DNA of 64,000 nucleotides from Gammaproteobacteria bacterium (ex Lamellibrachia satsuma) (lineage in GTDB: Bacteria; Pseudomonadota; Gammaproteobacteria; Chromatiales; Chromatiaceae). Location: positions 3,946,001 to 4,010,000 of the forward strand of contig CP053680.1 of assembly GCA_019623805.1 (NCBI GenBank), read 5' to 3'. The stretch's first letter is position 1, and every line of letters starts with the position of its first letter. Position numbers and translations under genes: made by a program. The notes below the pieces were generated by a model. The model worked only from the letters and a program-made list of their open reading frames with translations. It ran no database searches and was not told the origin of the DNA. Shown one piece after another: positions 7,707 through 16,833 of the stretch.

Positions 7707-8726
7707 ATGACTAAAGCTGTCACAATCTCTCTGGACGCGATGGGTGGCGACGACGGCATTGATGTCGTTATCCCTGCCGCTCTGGACTACCTGAAACATG
7801 ATAAAGAGACCTCCCTTATCCTGGTAGGGCAGGAGGCGCTGCTCAAGGAGAGGATCGGCAGTCATGGATTTGGTGATCGTCTGAAGATTCATCACGCTTC
7901 CCAGGAAGTCGCGATGGATGAGCTGCCATCCAAGGCGCTGCGGGGGAAAAAGGACTCCTCCATGCGCGTCGCCATAAATCTGGTGAAGGAGGGCGTTGCC
8001 GATGCCTGTGTCAGTGCCGGCAATACCGGTGCGTTGATGGCGACTTCCCGTTTTGTACTGAAGATGTTGCCGAATATAGATCGTCCTGCGATCATCTCGG
8101 CGCTGCCTTGTATCGAAGGCCAGACCTACATGCTCGATCTGGGTGCAAATGTGGATTGTACTGCCGACCATCTTTTTCAGTTTGCGGTGATGGGCAGCGA
8201 GTTGGTCTCGGCGGTGGCGGATATTCCCAATCCCCGTATCGGCCTGCTCAACATCGGACAGGAAGAGATCAAGGGTAATGAGCAGGTAAAGAGTGCCCAT
8301 GAACTGCTGGCGGCAAGCTCGCTGAATTTTGTGGGTTATGTGGAAGGGGATGATGTCTACAAAGGCGGTGCGGATGTTGTCGTCTCCGATGGTTTTGTCG
8401 GCAATGTTGCACTCAAGAGCAGTGAAGGCGTGGCCAAGATGATCAGCCACTTCATGAAGGAGGGCTTCAGCAGGAACTGGCTGACCAAGCTTGCCGGATT
8501 GATTGCCTTGCCGGTGCTCCGGTCGCTTCGCCGCCGCATCGACCCACGCCGTTATAATGGCGCCAGTCTGCTGGGCCTGCGGGGCATTGTCATCAAAAGC
8601 CATGGTGGCGCGGATGAGTTGGCGTTTGCCAATGCGATCAGTAGAGCGCGCAAAGAGGCGCTCACCGATGTTCCATCCCGCATCAAGACCCAGGTCGAAG
8701 CGCATTTGAGAGGGGAAAGCGAGTGA
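7707..8726 (+). CDS. plsX: Phosphate acyltransferase PlsX
   Basis: Makes acyl-phosphate from acyl-ACP, the first step of PlsX/PlsY glycerolipid synthesis; peripheral membrane. The 339-aa protein opens with VTISLDAMGGDDG, the invariant family N-terminus. It has the SAGNTGALM block (about 112), ALPC...YMLDLGANVDC (about 133-148), NIGQEEIKGNEQVK (about 188) and DVVVSDGFVGNVALKSSEG (about 224). Length is normal. The stop TGA overlaps the GTG start of fabH (GTGA), a sign of tight coupling. Confidence 0.97.
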   Translation: MTKAVTISLDAMGGDDGIDVVIPAALDYLKHDKETSLILVGQEALLKERIGSHGFGDRLKIHHASQEVAMDELPSKALRGKKDSSMRVAINLVKEGVADACVSAGNTGALMATSRFVLKMLPNIDRPAIISALPCIEGQTYMLDLGANVDCTADHLFQFAVMGSELVSAVADIPNPRIGLLNIGQEEIKGNEQVKSAHELLAASSLNFVGYVEGDDVYKGGADVVVSDGFVGNVALKSSEGVAKMISHFMKEGFSRNWLTKLAGLIALPVLRSLRRRIDPRRYNGASLLGLRGIVIKSHGGADELAFANAISRARKEALTDVPSRIKTQVEAHLRGESE

Positions 8727-9691
8727 TCTACTCCCGTATAACCGGTACCGGCAGTTATCTTCCTGAAAAGGCCCTGACGAATCAGGATCTGGAAAAGATA
8801 GTGGATACCACTGATCAGTGGATAGTGGATCGAACCGGTATCAAGAAGCGCCATATCGCCGCTGACGATGAGTACACCTGTGACTTGGCTGAAAAGGCCG
8901 CCCGGAATGCCATGGAGATGGCTGGGGTCGAGCCTAAAGATATCGATCTGATCGTGGTGGCCACCACTACGCCGGATCAGATTTTCCCCAGCACCGCCTG
9001 CCTGTTGCAGGCCCGGCTCGGTATCCACGGACCTGCGGCTTTCGACGTTCAGGCCGTTTGTACCGGGTTTGTCTACGCGGTTGGAGTGGCGGATAAGTTC
9101 ATCAAAACCGGCAGTGCCAAATGCGCCCTGGTAATCGGTGCCGAGACTCTCTCCCGAATTGTCGATTGGAACGATCGCAATACCTGTGTTCTGTTCGGCG
9201 ACGGCGCGGGTGCGGTTGTGCTTGAGGCGAGTGAAAAACAGGGCATCATCTCCACACATCTGCATGCCGATGGCGCCTTCGAAGGGCTTTTGCGTGTACC
9301 CAGCGGTGTCTCCCGCAACTATGGAGCGCTGCAAGAGGGTGTCGCCTATATGGAGATGCGGGGCAACGAGGTCTTCAAGATGGCGGTCACCACGCTGGGC
9401 CGTATCGTCGATGAAACCCTCAAGGCCAACGATATGGATAGATCGGATGTGGACTGGCTGATCCCGCATCAGGCAAATATTCGCATTATCAACGCTACTG
9501 CCAAGAAGCTGCGTACCTCCATGGATCATGTGGTCGTTACCGTGCATGAACATGGCAATACATCGGCGGCTTCGGTGCCACTGGCGCTGGATACCGCAGT
9601 TCGAGATGGACGCATCAAGCGTGGCGAAACGCTTTTGATGGAAGCCTTTGGTGGTGGATTCACCTGGGGCTCCGTCCTCGCCAAATTCTGA
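8723..9691 (+). CDS. fabH: Beta-ketoacyl-ACP synthase III
   Basis: Starts fatty-acid chains by condensing acetyl-CoA with malonyl-ACP. The 322-aa thiolase-fold protein has the Cys-His-Asn triad: C113 in AVCTGF, H249 in IPHQANIR, N279 in HGNTSAAS. The glycine-rich tail GGGFTWGSVLAKF is also typical. The start is GTG at 8723, inside the plsX stop; the family N-terminus IYSRITGTGSYLPE supports it. It is followed after 28 bases by fabD. Confidence 0.97.
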   Translation: MIYSRITGTGSYLPEKALTNQDLEKIVDTTDQWIVDRTGIKKRHIAADDEYTCDLAEKAARNAMEMAGVEPKDIDLIVVATTTPDQIFPSTACLLQARLGIHGPAAFDVQAVCTGFVYAVGVADKFIKTGSAKCALVIGAETLSRIVDWNDRNTCVLFGDGAGAVVLEASEKQGIISTHLHADGAFEGLLRVPSGVSRNYGALQEGVAYMEMRGNEVFKMAVTTLGRIVDETLKANDMDRSDVDWLIPHQANIRIINATAKKLRTSMDHVVVTVHEHGNTSAASVPLALDTAVRDGRIKRGETLLMEAFGGGFTWGSVLAKF

Positions 9692-9719
9692 TCCATAGAT
9701 TTTTTTGATTATCTAAATT

Positions 9720-10661
9720 ATGAGTGACACTGCATTTAGTATTGTATTTCCCGGTCAGGGTTCCCAATCTGTGGGTATGCTGAAAGCATTGGCCGACGAT
9801 TTTTCTTTGGTGGGCGATACTTTTATAGAAGCCTCTGACGCCTTGGACTTTGATCTCTGGAAGCTTGTGCTGGAAGGTCCGAAAGAGACACTGAACCAGA
9901 CCCAGAATACTCAGCCTGCGATGCTTGCGGCCGGTGTCGCCGTGTGGCGCGTCTGGCAGGCACAGGGAGGTGCGGCTCCGTCAATCATGGCCGGTCACAG
10001 CCTGGGTGAATACTCTGCACTGGTCTGCGCCGGTGCGATGGATTTTTTCGATGCGGTCTCACTGGTGGCCAAGCGCGGTATGTTCATGCAGGAGGCGGTG
10101 CCGGAAGGTACCGGCGCCATGGCTGCGATCCTGGGACTTGATGATGACAAGGTGCGGGGCGTCTGTGCCGCCGCTGCAGAGTCACAAGTGGTGGAGGCCG
10201 TTAACTTCAACTCTCCGGGGCAGGTGGTGATCGCTGGTAGCAAGGCTGCGGTGGAGCGCGCCTGTGGACTTGCGAAAGAGGCGGGCGCCAAGCGCGCGTT
10301 GCCCCTTCCGGTCAGTGTGCCCTCCCACTGCGCATTGATGAAGCCCGCAGCCGAAAGACTTGCTGAACAGCTGCAGGATATTGCGATTGAGATGCCCTCG
10401 ATCCCCGTATTACACAATGTTGACGTGGCGGTTGCGGCTGATGCCGGGGCCATCAGAGCCCGGCTTGCGGAACAGCTACATAATCCGGTGCGCTGGGAGG
10501 AGACGATCCAGAGCATATCGGAGAGAGGCATCGATAAGATCGTCGAGTCTGGACCGGGTAAGGTACTGACTGGCTTGAACAAACGCATCGACCGCAAGCT
10601 GACCGGGTTTGCCGTCCTCGATAGCGATACCATGAATGCTGCTCTGGAGGCGCTGAAATGA
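9720..10661 (+). CDS. fabD: Malonyl-CoA:ACP transacylase
   Basis: Loads malonyl groups onto acyl carrier protein. The 313-aa product has FPGQGSQ near residue 10, the nucleophile S94 in GHSLGEYSAL and the partner H203 in PSHCALM. The QNTQPAML and GAMAAILGLDD segments are family hallmarks. Its TGA overlaps the fabG ATG as ATGATG, so the two are translationally coupled. Confidence 0.97.
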   Translation: MSDTAFSIVFPGQGSQSVGMLKALADDFSLVGDTFIEASDALDFDLWKLVLEGPKETLNQTQNTQPAMLAAGVAVWRVWQAQGGAAPSIMAGHSLGEYSALVCAGAMDFFDAVSLVAKRGMFMQEAVPEGTGAMAAILGLDDDKVRGVCAAAAESQVVEAVNFNSPGQVVIAGSKAAVERACGLAKEAGAKRALPLPVSVPSHCALMKPAAERLAEQLQDIAIEMPSIPVLHNVDVAVAADAGAIRARLAEQLHNPVRWEETIQSISERGIDKIVESGPGKVLTGLNKRIDRKLTGFAVLDSDTMNAALEALK

Positions 10662-11401
10662 TGCTAGAAAATGAAATTGCACTGGTGACCGGCGCCAGCC
10701 GGGGCATTGGTGCGGCTATCGCAGATACGCTGGCAAAGGCGGGCGTTACCATTGTCGGTACTGCTACCTCACAGGGTGGCGCGGATGCCATCTCAGCGCG
10801 TTTTGCAGAAGCGGGTTTCAAAGGGCAGGGGATGGTGCTGAATGTGACCGACCAGGCATCGGTAGATGGGGTGGTCAAGGCGATCAATGATCAGTTCGGC
10901 GTACCCACTATTCTGGTCAATAATGCCGGTATTACCCGCGACAATCTGTTGATGCGCATGAAGGAAGATGAGTGGGAAAGCATTATCGATACCAACCTGA
11001 CCTCTATCTTCCGCCTCAGCAAGGCGTTGCTGCGCGGCATGATGAAGGCGCGTAAAGGCCGGGTTATCAATATCTCTTCCGTTGTCGGAGCCATGGGTAA
11101 TCCCGGGCAGACCAACTACGCGGCGGCCAAGGCCGGAATCTTTGGTTTTACCCGTTCCATGGCGCGGGAGGTGGGATCCCGGAATATTACGGTCAATGCG
11201 ATTGCCCCCGGCTTTATCGAAACTGACATGACCAATGAATTGCCGGAAGAGCAACGCAAGATGCTCATCAATGGTATCCCACTGCAGAAACTTGGACAGC
11301 CGGAGGATATTGCCAATGCGGTGCTGTTCCTTGCTTCGGAGAGTGGCGGCTATATTACCGGCGAGACGATTCACGTCAATGGCGGCATGTATATGGGGTA
11401 A
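10658..11401 (+). CDS. fabG: 3-oxoacyl-ACP reductase
   Basis: NADPH-dependent reduction of 3-ketoacyl-ACP. The 247-aa short-chain dehydrogenase shows TGASRGIG (about 11-18), NNAG (88-91) and the catalytic S141, Y154 and K158 (YAAAK). The C-terminus ITGETIHVNGGMYM is that of FabG. Two ATGs open the frame; either may be used. A 230-base gap with its own probable promoter separates it from acpP. Confidence 0.97.
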   Translation: MMLENEIALVTGASRGIGAAIADTLAKAGVTIVGTATSQGGADAISARFAEAGFKGQGMVLNVTDQASVDGVVKAINDQFGVPTILVNNAGITRDNLLMRMKEDEWESIIDTNLTSIFRLSKALLRGMMKARKGRVINISSVVGAMGNPGQTNYAAAKAGIFGFTRSMAREVGSRNITVNAIAPGFIETDMTNELPEEQRKMLINGIPLQKLGQPEDIANAVLFLASESGGYITGETIHVNGGMYMG

Positions 11402-11527
11402 CTATTCAGCTACAAGCCCATATTGCCAGTGCTGAGTAGCGACTTTCTTTTTGTCAATAGCAACACTCTTTCGAGAAAAGTCACTTATGCCTTTGATAAA
11501 TAATAGGAATTACTGATATTTCTTGTG

Positions 11528-11536
11528 TGATATACT
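11528..11536 (+). promoter_or_regulatory. Possible extended -10 promoter for acpP
   Basis: TGATATACT is a perfect TG-n extended -10 with TATACT at 11531-11536. No good -35 box lies 16-18 bases upstream, which extended -10 promoters can tolerate. Transcription would start near 11543, giving a leader of about 90 bases. acpP often has its own strong promoter. Confidence 0.4.
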
Positions 11537-11631
11537 ACGGCGGTTTACGCTTTTCTCATGCAAGGTTTATTAATACAATATCGCATCCGCCGCATTCGTG
11601 GCCGAAGCTTAATCCAGAGGAAATTGAGAAC

Positions 11632-11865
11632 ATGACTGATGTTGTAGAAAGAGTTCGTAAAATTGTCGTGGAACAACTGGGTGTCAAAGAGGACGAAGTG
11701 ACTACCGAAGCTTCCTTCGTCGATGATCTCGGTGCCGACTCTCTCGACACTGTTGAACTGGTGATGGCACTCGAGGAGGAATTCGAAACCGAAATTCCTG
11801 ATGAGGAGGCTGAAAAGATCACCACTGTTCAGTTGGCTGTTGACTACATCAACTCGCACAGCTGA
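11632..11865 (+). CDS. acpP: Acyl carrier protein
   Basis: The 77-aa acidic carrier of growing acyl chains. S37 in GADSLDTVE is the 4'-phosphopantetheine site. The sequence MTDVVERVRKIVVEQLGVKE and the helix FETEIPDEEAEKI are typical of gammaproteobacterial AcpP. The frame is open upstream to 11527, but the ATG at 11632, preceded by AGAGGAAAT, gives the normal protein. A terminator follows at 11887. Confidence 0.97.
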   Translation: MTDVVERVRKIVVEQLGVKEDEVTTEASFVDDLGADSLDTVELVMALEEEFETEIPDEEAEKITTVQLAVDYINSHS

Positions 11866-11886
11866 TAGCTATCGGCTAATTGTTCT

Positions 11887-11930
11887 GGCCGCGCTGTTCC
11901 CAGTCACTGGGACGCGGCCTTTTGCTTTTT
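11887..11930 (+). terminator. Rho-independent terminator after acpP
   Basis: GGCCGCG, bulge CTGT, TCCCAG, loop TCA, CTGGGA, CGCGGCC (11887-11919) followed by TTTTGCTTTTT. It separates acpP from fabF and would set acpP expression apart from the downstream genes. Confidence 0.75.
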
Positions 11931-11962
11931 GCAAGCCTAACCAGATCAGGGGGTAGTCTTAC

Positions 11963-13204
11963 ATGACTGCAAGAAGGGTTGTCGTTACCGGGCTCGGAAT
12001 GGTCGCGCCTGTTGGATTGGACGTGCCGTCATCATGGGAGAGTATCCTGGCCGGCAAGAGTGGTATCCAACCGATCACTCATTTCGATATCGAGCCCTTC
12101 ACTACCCGTTTCGGCGGACCGATCTACGGGTTCGAGATAACTGACTATGTCCCGAAAAAAGACGCCAAGAAGATGGACAAGTTCATCCACTACGGTGTCG
12201 CTGCGGGATGTCAGGCAATCGAGGATTCCGGGTTAGAAGTGACTGATGAGAATGCCGATCGAATCGGTGTGCTGATCGGTTCCGGTATTGGCGGCATTAC
12301 GGGCATCGAAAATAGCTACCAAGCTTATAAAGATGGCGGTCCCCGTAAGATCTCGCCATTTTTTGTCCCGGCCAATATCATCAATATGGTCTCCGGGAAC
12401 CTCTCAATCAAATATGGATTGAAAGGGCCCAACTATTCGATCGTCTCTGCCTGCAGCAGTGGTGCTCACAGCATCGGTGAGGCTGCGATGATGATTCGTC
12501 ATGGCCGCACCGATGTCATGGTCGCTGGTGGGGCGGAGATGGCGACGTCGCCGGTCGGCCTCGGTGGATTTGCCGCCGCCAGAGCGCTGTCGCGCCGCAA
12601 TGACGATCCGCAGGGTGCCAGCCGTCCATGGGATCGTGATCGTGATGGTTTCGTGCTCAGCGACGGGGCCGGTGTGATGGTCCTCGAAGAGTACGAACAT
12701 GCCAAGGCCCGTGGGGCGAAGATCTATGCCGAGCTGGCCGGCGTGGGCATGAACTCCGATGCGTTCCATATGACTTCGCCCTCGAAGGACGGTTCCGGTG
12801 CTGCCGGCTGTATGAAGCTGGCGCTGAAAGATGCCGGTGTCAATCTGGAAGAGGTGGATTACATCAACGCCCATGGCACCTCCACCCCGGCAGGTGACGT
12901 GGCCGAGACCAAAGCGGTCAAACTGGCCTTTGGGGATCACGCCTACAAGCTCTGCGTCAGCTCGACGAAATCGATGACTGGCCACATGCTGGGTGCAGCA
13001 GGGGGTGCCGAAGCGGTCTTTACCGTTCTCGCTCTGCGCGATCAGGTGGCCCCGCCCACGATCAACCTGGAGAATCAGGACCCTGAGTGTGATCTGGATT
13101 TTGTGCCCAATGCTACGCGTGAGATGAAGCTGGATGTGGTTATCTCCAACTCTTTCGGCTTTGGTGGTACCAACGGTACACTCGCGTTCCGCAAGGTTGA
13201 CTGA
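11963..13204 (+). CDS. fabF: Beta-ketoacyl-ACP synthase II
   Basis: Elongating condensing enzyme of fatty-acid synthesis. The 413-aa protein has the triad C164 (SACSSG), H304 (NAHGTSTP) and H341 (TGHMLGAAG), and the closing NSFGFGGTNGTL segment. N-terminus RRVVVTGLGMVAPVG is standard. A GGGGG-containing ribosome site precedes the ATG at 11963. It directly follows the acpP terminator. Confidence 0.97.
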   Translation: MTARRVVVTGLGMVAPVGLDVPSSWESILAGKSGIQPITHFDIEPFTTRFGGPIYGFEITDYVPKKDAKKMDKFIHYGVAAGCQAIEDSGLEVTDENADRIGVLIGSGIGGITGIENSYQAYKDGGPRKISPFFVPANIINMVSGNLSIKYGLKGPNYSIVSACSSGAHSIGEAAMMIRHGRTDVMVAGGAEMATSPVGLGGFAAARALSRRNDDPQGASRPWDRDRDGFVLSDGAGVMVLEEYEHAKARGAKIYAELAGVGMNSDAFHMTSPSKDGSGAAGCMKLALKDAGVNLEEVDYINAHGTSTPAGDVAETKAVKLAFGDHAYKLCVSSTKSMTGHMLGAAGGAEAVFTVLALRDQVAPPTINLENQDPECDLDFVPNATREMKLDVVISNSFGFGGTNGTLAFRKVD

Positions 13205-13220
13205 TTCGATACATCTGTAC

Positions 13221-13250
13221 TACGCAGTTCCCCGTCCGGGGGGCTGCGTA
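13221..13250 (+). other. Stem-loop after fabF
   Basis: TACGCAG, TT, CCCC, loop GTCC, GGGG, GG, CTGCGTA form a stable hairpin 17 bases after the fabF stop. There is no T-tract, so it is more likely an mRNA-stabilising or pausing structure than a terminator. Confidence 0.4.
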
Positions 13251-13261
13251 CATCTCGTTTC

Positions 13262-13279
13262 CTGCCCATTTTCGGGCAG
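13262..13279 (+). promoter_or_regulatory. Hairpin just upstream of the pabC TTG start
   Basis: CTGCCC, loop ATTTTC, GGGCAG is a perfect 6-bp stem ending 6 bases before the TTG. It occupies the place of a Shine-Dalgarno, which is not otherwise seen, and could limit initiation at pabC. Confidence 0.35.
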
Positions 13280-13285
13280 AAGCCT

Positions 13286-14104
13286 TTGTTGATCGACGGA
13301 CAACCCGCAGACCGGATTCCGGTATCAGATCGTGGCCTGCAGTATGGTGATGGGCTGTTTGAAACCATTGCTGTGACGGATGGAGAGCCTCGTCTCTGGG
13401 AAGCGCACATGGAACGTCTTACCCAAGGTGAAGCTCGTCTTGGTTTTCCCCTTCAGGATAAGTCGCTGCTGTTGGCAGAGACGAGGGAGTTGCTCTCCGA
13501 CACCCAGCGTGGTGTGTTGAAGTTGCTTCTTACCCGTGGCAGTGGTGGCCGTGGTTATCGCGCCCCTCATGATGTAACCCCCCGCCGCATGCTGACGCTG
13601 CACCCCTGGCCCGACTATCCGGACTCTTGGTTTACGGCAGGCATCAGGCTGCGTGTCTGTGAAACACGAATTGGACGAAGTCGCGCCCTGGCCGGGCTAA
13701 AACACCTCAATCGTCTGGAGCAGGTATTGGCCCGGAATGAGTGGGATGATCCGGAGATTGCAGAGGGTGTGATGCTCGATGAGAACGACTTGGTAGTCGA
13801 GGGCACTCAATCGAATCTTTTTATGTTGTCTGAAGGGTGTCTGTTGACACCGGACCTCACCGATTGCGGGGTTGCCGGCGTGATGCGGCGGTTGGTGCTT
13901 GAGCTGGCTAATCAGCTGGGAATCGAAACCGTAATCAAAAAACTGACGCTTCAGGAGTGCAAGGCGGGGGACGCCCTGTTCATCACCAATTCGATTATGG
14001 GGATCTGTCCTGTCTCTGATCTGGAAGAGAGGCGCTTCGCAGTGGAATCGATTCCTGAAAGGCTGGTATTGAGCGTTCAAAAACAGGCATTCGGCAAGGC
14101 TTGA
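13286..14104 (+). CDS. pabC: Aminodeoxychorismate lyase
   Basis: PLP enzyme that turns 4-amino-4-deoxychorismate into 4-aminobenzoate for folate. The 272-aa fold-type IV aminotransferase-like protein has DRGLQYGDGLFETIAV near the N-terminus (15-30), the PLP lysine K139 in LAGLKHLNRLEQV, and E172 in VEGTQSNLF. The start is TTG at 13286; the next ATG would remove the conserved DRGLQYGDG block, so TTG or its neighbouring TTG at 13289 must be used. pabC between fabF and mltG is the normal gammaproteobacterial order. Confidence 0.92.
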   Translation: MLIDGQPADRIPVSDRGLQYGDGLFETIAVTDGEPRLWEAHMERLTQGEARLGFPLQDKSLLLAETRELLSDTQRGVLKLLLTRGSGGRGYRAPHDVTPRRMLTLHPWPDYPDSWFTAGIRLRVCETRIGRSRALAGLKHLNRLEQVLARNEWDDPEIAEGVMLDENDLVVEGTQSNLFMLSEGCLLTPDLTDCGVAGVMRRLVLELANQLGIETVIKKLTLQECKAGDALFITNSIMGICPVSDLEERRFAVESIPERLVLSVQKQAFGKA

Positions 14105-14147
14105 GTCCCGCCTTCTCTGTTTCTTGATGGTAACTAGCTAATGATTC

Positions 14148-15176
14148 ATGGCTTTGGTTTCGAGTAGAATCCCCGTCATGTTGCAGAAACTATTCGGCAT
14201 TCTGATCTTCGTCCTCAGTATCCTGTGCGCCTGGGGCTGGATGGAGTATGTGGATTTCATGGAGAAACCGCTCCACCTACCGGCCGAGGGTGTGCGTTAT
14301 AACCTTGAGCCCGGCACTACCATGCGTCGGTTGTCGGCGGAACTGGCGCAACAGGGTCTCCTTGAGCGACCACTGTTTCTGCGCCTGCTTGCCCGCTGGA
14401 GCCACCAGGCAGATCAGTTGAAAGTGGGGGAGTACCACATTCCTGAAGGCACAAGACCCGAAGGGGTACTCAGGATTCTCACTTCAGGCAAGGTGGTTCA
14501 GTACGCGTTGACCGTGGTGGAGGGATGGACCTTCAAGCAGATGATGGCGGCACTGAATCGTCATGAAGCGATCAAACAGACCCTGACGGAACTGCCGGAT
14601 GGTGAGATCATGCGTCGCATCGGCCATCCTGAGCAACATCCGGAAGGGCGCTTCTACCCCGATACCTACCATTTTCCCAGGGGTACCACCGATGTGGCCT
14701 TCCTTAAACGGGCCTACCGGCAGATGGAGAAGGTGCTGGCGCGTGAGTGGGAGGGTAAAGAGAGTGGATTGCCCCTGAAATCCCCCTATGAGAGCCTGAT
14801 ACTCGCCTCTATTGTCGAGCGTGAAACCGGTCTGCCGTCAGAGCGTCCTCTCATTGCAGGCGTGTTTGTCAGGCGCCTGCAAAAAGGCATGCGTCTGCAG
14901 ACCGATCCGACAGTTATCTACGGGATGGGTGACGCCTATGACGGTAATATCCGCCGCCGTGATCTGAAAGCGGACACGCCCTACAATACCTATGTACATG
15001 CCGGACTGACTCCGACCCCGATTGCCATGCCCAGTGGCGAAGCGATTCATGCCGCGCTGCATCCGACGGAGGGAAAATCGCTCTATTTTGTCGCCACAGG
15101 TGATGGTGGTCACTACTTTTCCGCCACGTTGGAAGAGCACAACAAGGCGGTACGGAAGTATCAGTTGAAACGATGA
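14148..15176 (+). CDS. mltG: Endolytic murein transglycosylase MltG (YceG)
   Basis: Inner-membrane enzyme that cuts nascent glycan strands and releases them from the membrane. The 342-aa protein has one N-terminal membrane helix (about residues 12-32) and a LysM-like region (about 44-105). The catalytic YceG domain follows, with E224 in ASIVERETG, PTVIYGMGDAYDGNI and TYVHAGLTPTPIAMPS. ATGs at 14148 and 14178 are both possible; the second lies just before the membrane helix. The stop overlaps the tmk start by four bases. Confidence 0.92.
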   Translation: MALVSSRIPVMLQKLFGILIFVLSILCAWGWMEYVDFMEKPLHLPAEGVRYNLEPGTTMRRLSAELAQQGLLERPLFLRLLARWSHQADQLKVGEYHIPEGTRPEGVLRILTSGKVVQYALTVVEGWTFKQMMAALNRHEAIKQTLTELPDGEIMRRIGHPEQHPEGRFYPDTYHFPRGTTDVAFLKRAYRQMEKVLAREWEGKESGLPLKSPYESLILASIVERETGLPSERPLIAGVFVRRLQKGMRLQTDPTVIYGMGDAYDGNIRRRDLKADTPYNTYVHAGLTPTPIAMPSGEAIHAALHPTEGKSLYFVATGDGGHYFSATLEEHNKAVRKYQLKR

Positions 15177-15814
15177 ACCGGAGCAGTGGCAGATTTATCA
15201 CCGTGGAAGGCGGTGAAGGTGCAGGTAAGAGCAGCAACCTCTCTTTCATTCAGGGAGTGTTGGAGGCGGCGGGTAAAACCGTGCTGTTTACCCGTGAACC
15301 TGGCGGCACGCCGTTGGGGGAGGAGATTCGGGAACTGCTGCTGGGCCACCAACACACCGGCATGGCGAACGATACCGAGCTGTTGCTGATGTTTGCTGCC
15401 AGAGCGGAACATATCCATCAGAAGATTCTCCCGGCGTTGTCTGAAGGGGCTTGGGTCTTGTGTGATCGTTTTACCGATGCCTCTTATGCCTATCAGGGCG
15501 CTGGCCGCGGTTTGGGGCGGGAGCGCATTGCGGCACTTGAGGCGTTCGTGCAGGGGGATCTGCGACCGGATCTGACGCTTCTGCTCGACCTGCCGGTAGA
15601 GATTGGATTGGCCAGAGCGGGCGCGCGTTCGGAACCCGATCGCTTCGAGCGCGAGCAGAACCGTTTTTTTGAAGCGGTGAGGCAGGGTTATCTGGAGATA
15701 GCGACGCGTGAACCGGAGCGGGTCAGGGTCATCGATGCCGCTCAGAGTCTTGACGATGTGCAGTCTCAGATTGAACGAGTCATTGCAGATTTTCTGGAGG
15801 CAGATGATGGCTGA
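15173..15814 (+). CDS. tmk: Thymidylate kinase
   Basis: Phosphorylates dTMP to dTDP. The 213-aa P-loop kinase has GGEGAGKS at 13-20, TREPGGTPLGEEIR (about 43-56) with the DR(Y/F) motif CDRFTDASYAYQGAGRG (about 98-114) and the LID-type R-x-G-A-R segment. It overlaps mltG at its start and holB at its end, inside a tightly packed operon. Confidence 0.96.
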   Translation: MNRSSGRFITVEGGEGAGKSSNLSFIQGVLEAAGKTVLFTREPGGTPLGEEIRELLLGHQHTGMANDTELLLMFAARAEHIHQKILPALSEGAWVLCDRFTDASYAYQGAGRGLGRERIAALEAFVQGDLRPDLTLLLDLPVEIGLARAGARSEPDRFEREQNRFFEAVRQGYLEIATREPERVRVIDAAQSLDDVQSQIERVIADFLEADDG

Positions 15815-16814
15815 AACGCTCTTCAACCACCTCCCCTGGCAGCAGAGTCAGTGGGAACAGTTACAGAGCGCCCGTACTCAGCAGCGCCTCCCGCACGCCC
15901 TTCTGTTTGCCGGCGCCAAAGGTGTGGGTAAATCCAATTTTGCCTTGGCCTTTGCGTTATCACTGCTCTGTGAAACACCGAATGAACAGGGTGAACCCTG
16001 TGGTGTATGCAGGCACTGCCACTTGGTGCAGACCGGCAGTCATCCCGATTTTCAGCGGATCGAACCGGAGCAGGAGAGTAAAAGCGGTGAGATCAAGGTC
16101 GATGCTATCCGTGCGCTGACAGCCAGTGCAGGTCTGACGGCCCAGTCTGGTGGCCATAAGGTTATTTTTATTCGTCCTGCAGACAGGATGAATAGCGCGG
16201 CAGCCAACAGTCTGCTAAAAACGCTGGAGGAGCCGACCACCGCTACGGTGCTGCTACTGTTGACCGACAGTCCTTCCCGATTGTTACCGACCATTCGCAG
16301 CCGTTGTCAGCAGATCCTCTTCGCGCAACCCGATACAAAAGATGCCATCGAGTGGTTGAGCCCGCGGGTCGCTCATGGCGATCCGGAAATTTTGCTCTCT
16401 CTGGCAGGTGGTGCTCCCTTACAGGCGCTGCTGTTGGATGATACGGAATTATTGTCAAAACGGCAGGATATGCTGGGGGATTTCCTGGCTTTGGGGCAGG
16501 CAAAAAACGATCCGGTAAAGTTGGCCGAGCGCTGGGCGAAGTCTGATATCCCACTGCTTATGGACTGGCTTTCCGGCTGGGTGATCGATATCTTGAGGCT
16601 GCAGACGGGTGGCGAACCTCCATCGCTTTTCAATCGGGATAGTGTTCAGCCTTTGCAGGGCATTGCCGAGCGGCTAAACTCTAGTTTATTGCAGCGGTTT
16701 TTGAGGCAGGTCTACGAGGCACGGAACCTTGGTGAGACGAACCTCAATCCCCAGCTTGTGCTGGAGAGACTGCTGATTCAATGGGCTAGCTGCCTGCGAC
16801 AAGCAGGCCACTGA
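15807..16814 (+). CDS. holB: DNA polymerase III delta-prime subunit
   Basis: Clamp-loader subunit. The AAA+ protein of 335 residues has a P-loop GAKGVGKS (36-43), the zinc module CGVCRHC...H (about 64-80), and SLLKTLEEP and TIRSRCQ (sensor 1 and SRC motif). The frame extends upstream to 15708 inside tmk, but the family start is ATG 15807 (MAETLFNHLPW), with 15804 as the alternative. It overlaps tmk by 8 bases. Confidence 0.94.
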   Translation: MAETLFNHLPWQQSQWEQLQSARTQQRLPHALLFAGAKGVGKSNFALAFALSLLCETPNEQGEPCGVCRHCHLVQTGSHPDFQRIEPEQESKSGEIKVDAIRALTASAGLTAQSGGHKVIFIRPADRMNSAAANSLLKTLEEPTTATVLLLLTDSPSRLLPTIRSRCQQILFAQPDTKDAIEWLSPRVAHGDPEILLSLAGGAPLQALLLDDTELLSKRQDMLGDFLALGQAKNDPVKLAERWAKSDIPLLMDWLSGWVIDILRLQTGGEPPSLFNRDSVQPLQGIAERLNSSLLQRFLRQVYEARNLGETNLNPQLVLERLLIQWASCLRQAGH

Positions 16815-16833
16815 GACAACGACAGGTTAAGTT

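Noticed and set aside
8552..9553. 333-codon minus-strand frame
   Set aside because: Antisense of plsX and fabH, both certain genes with full motif sets.
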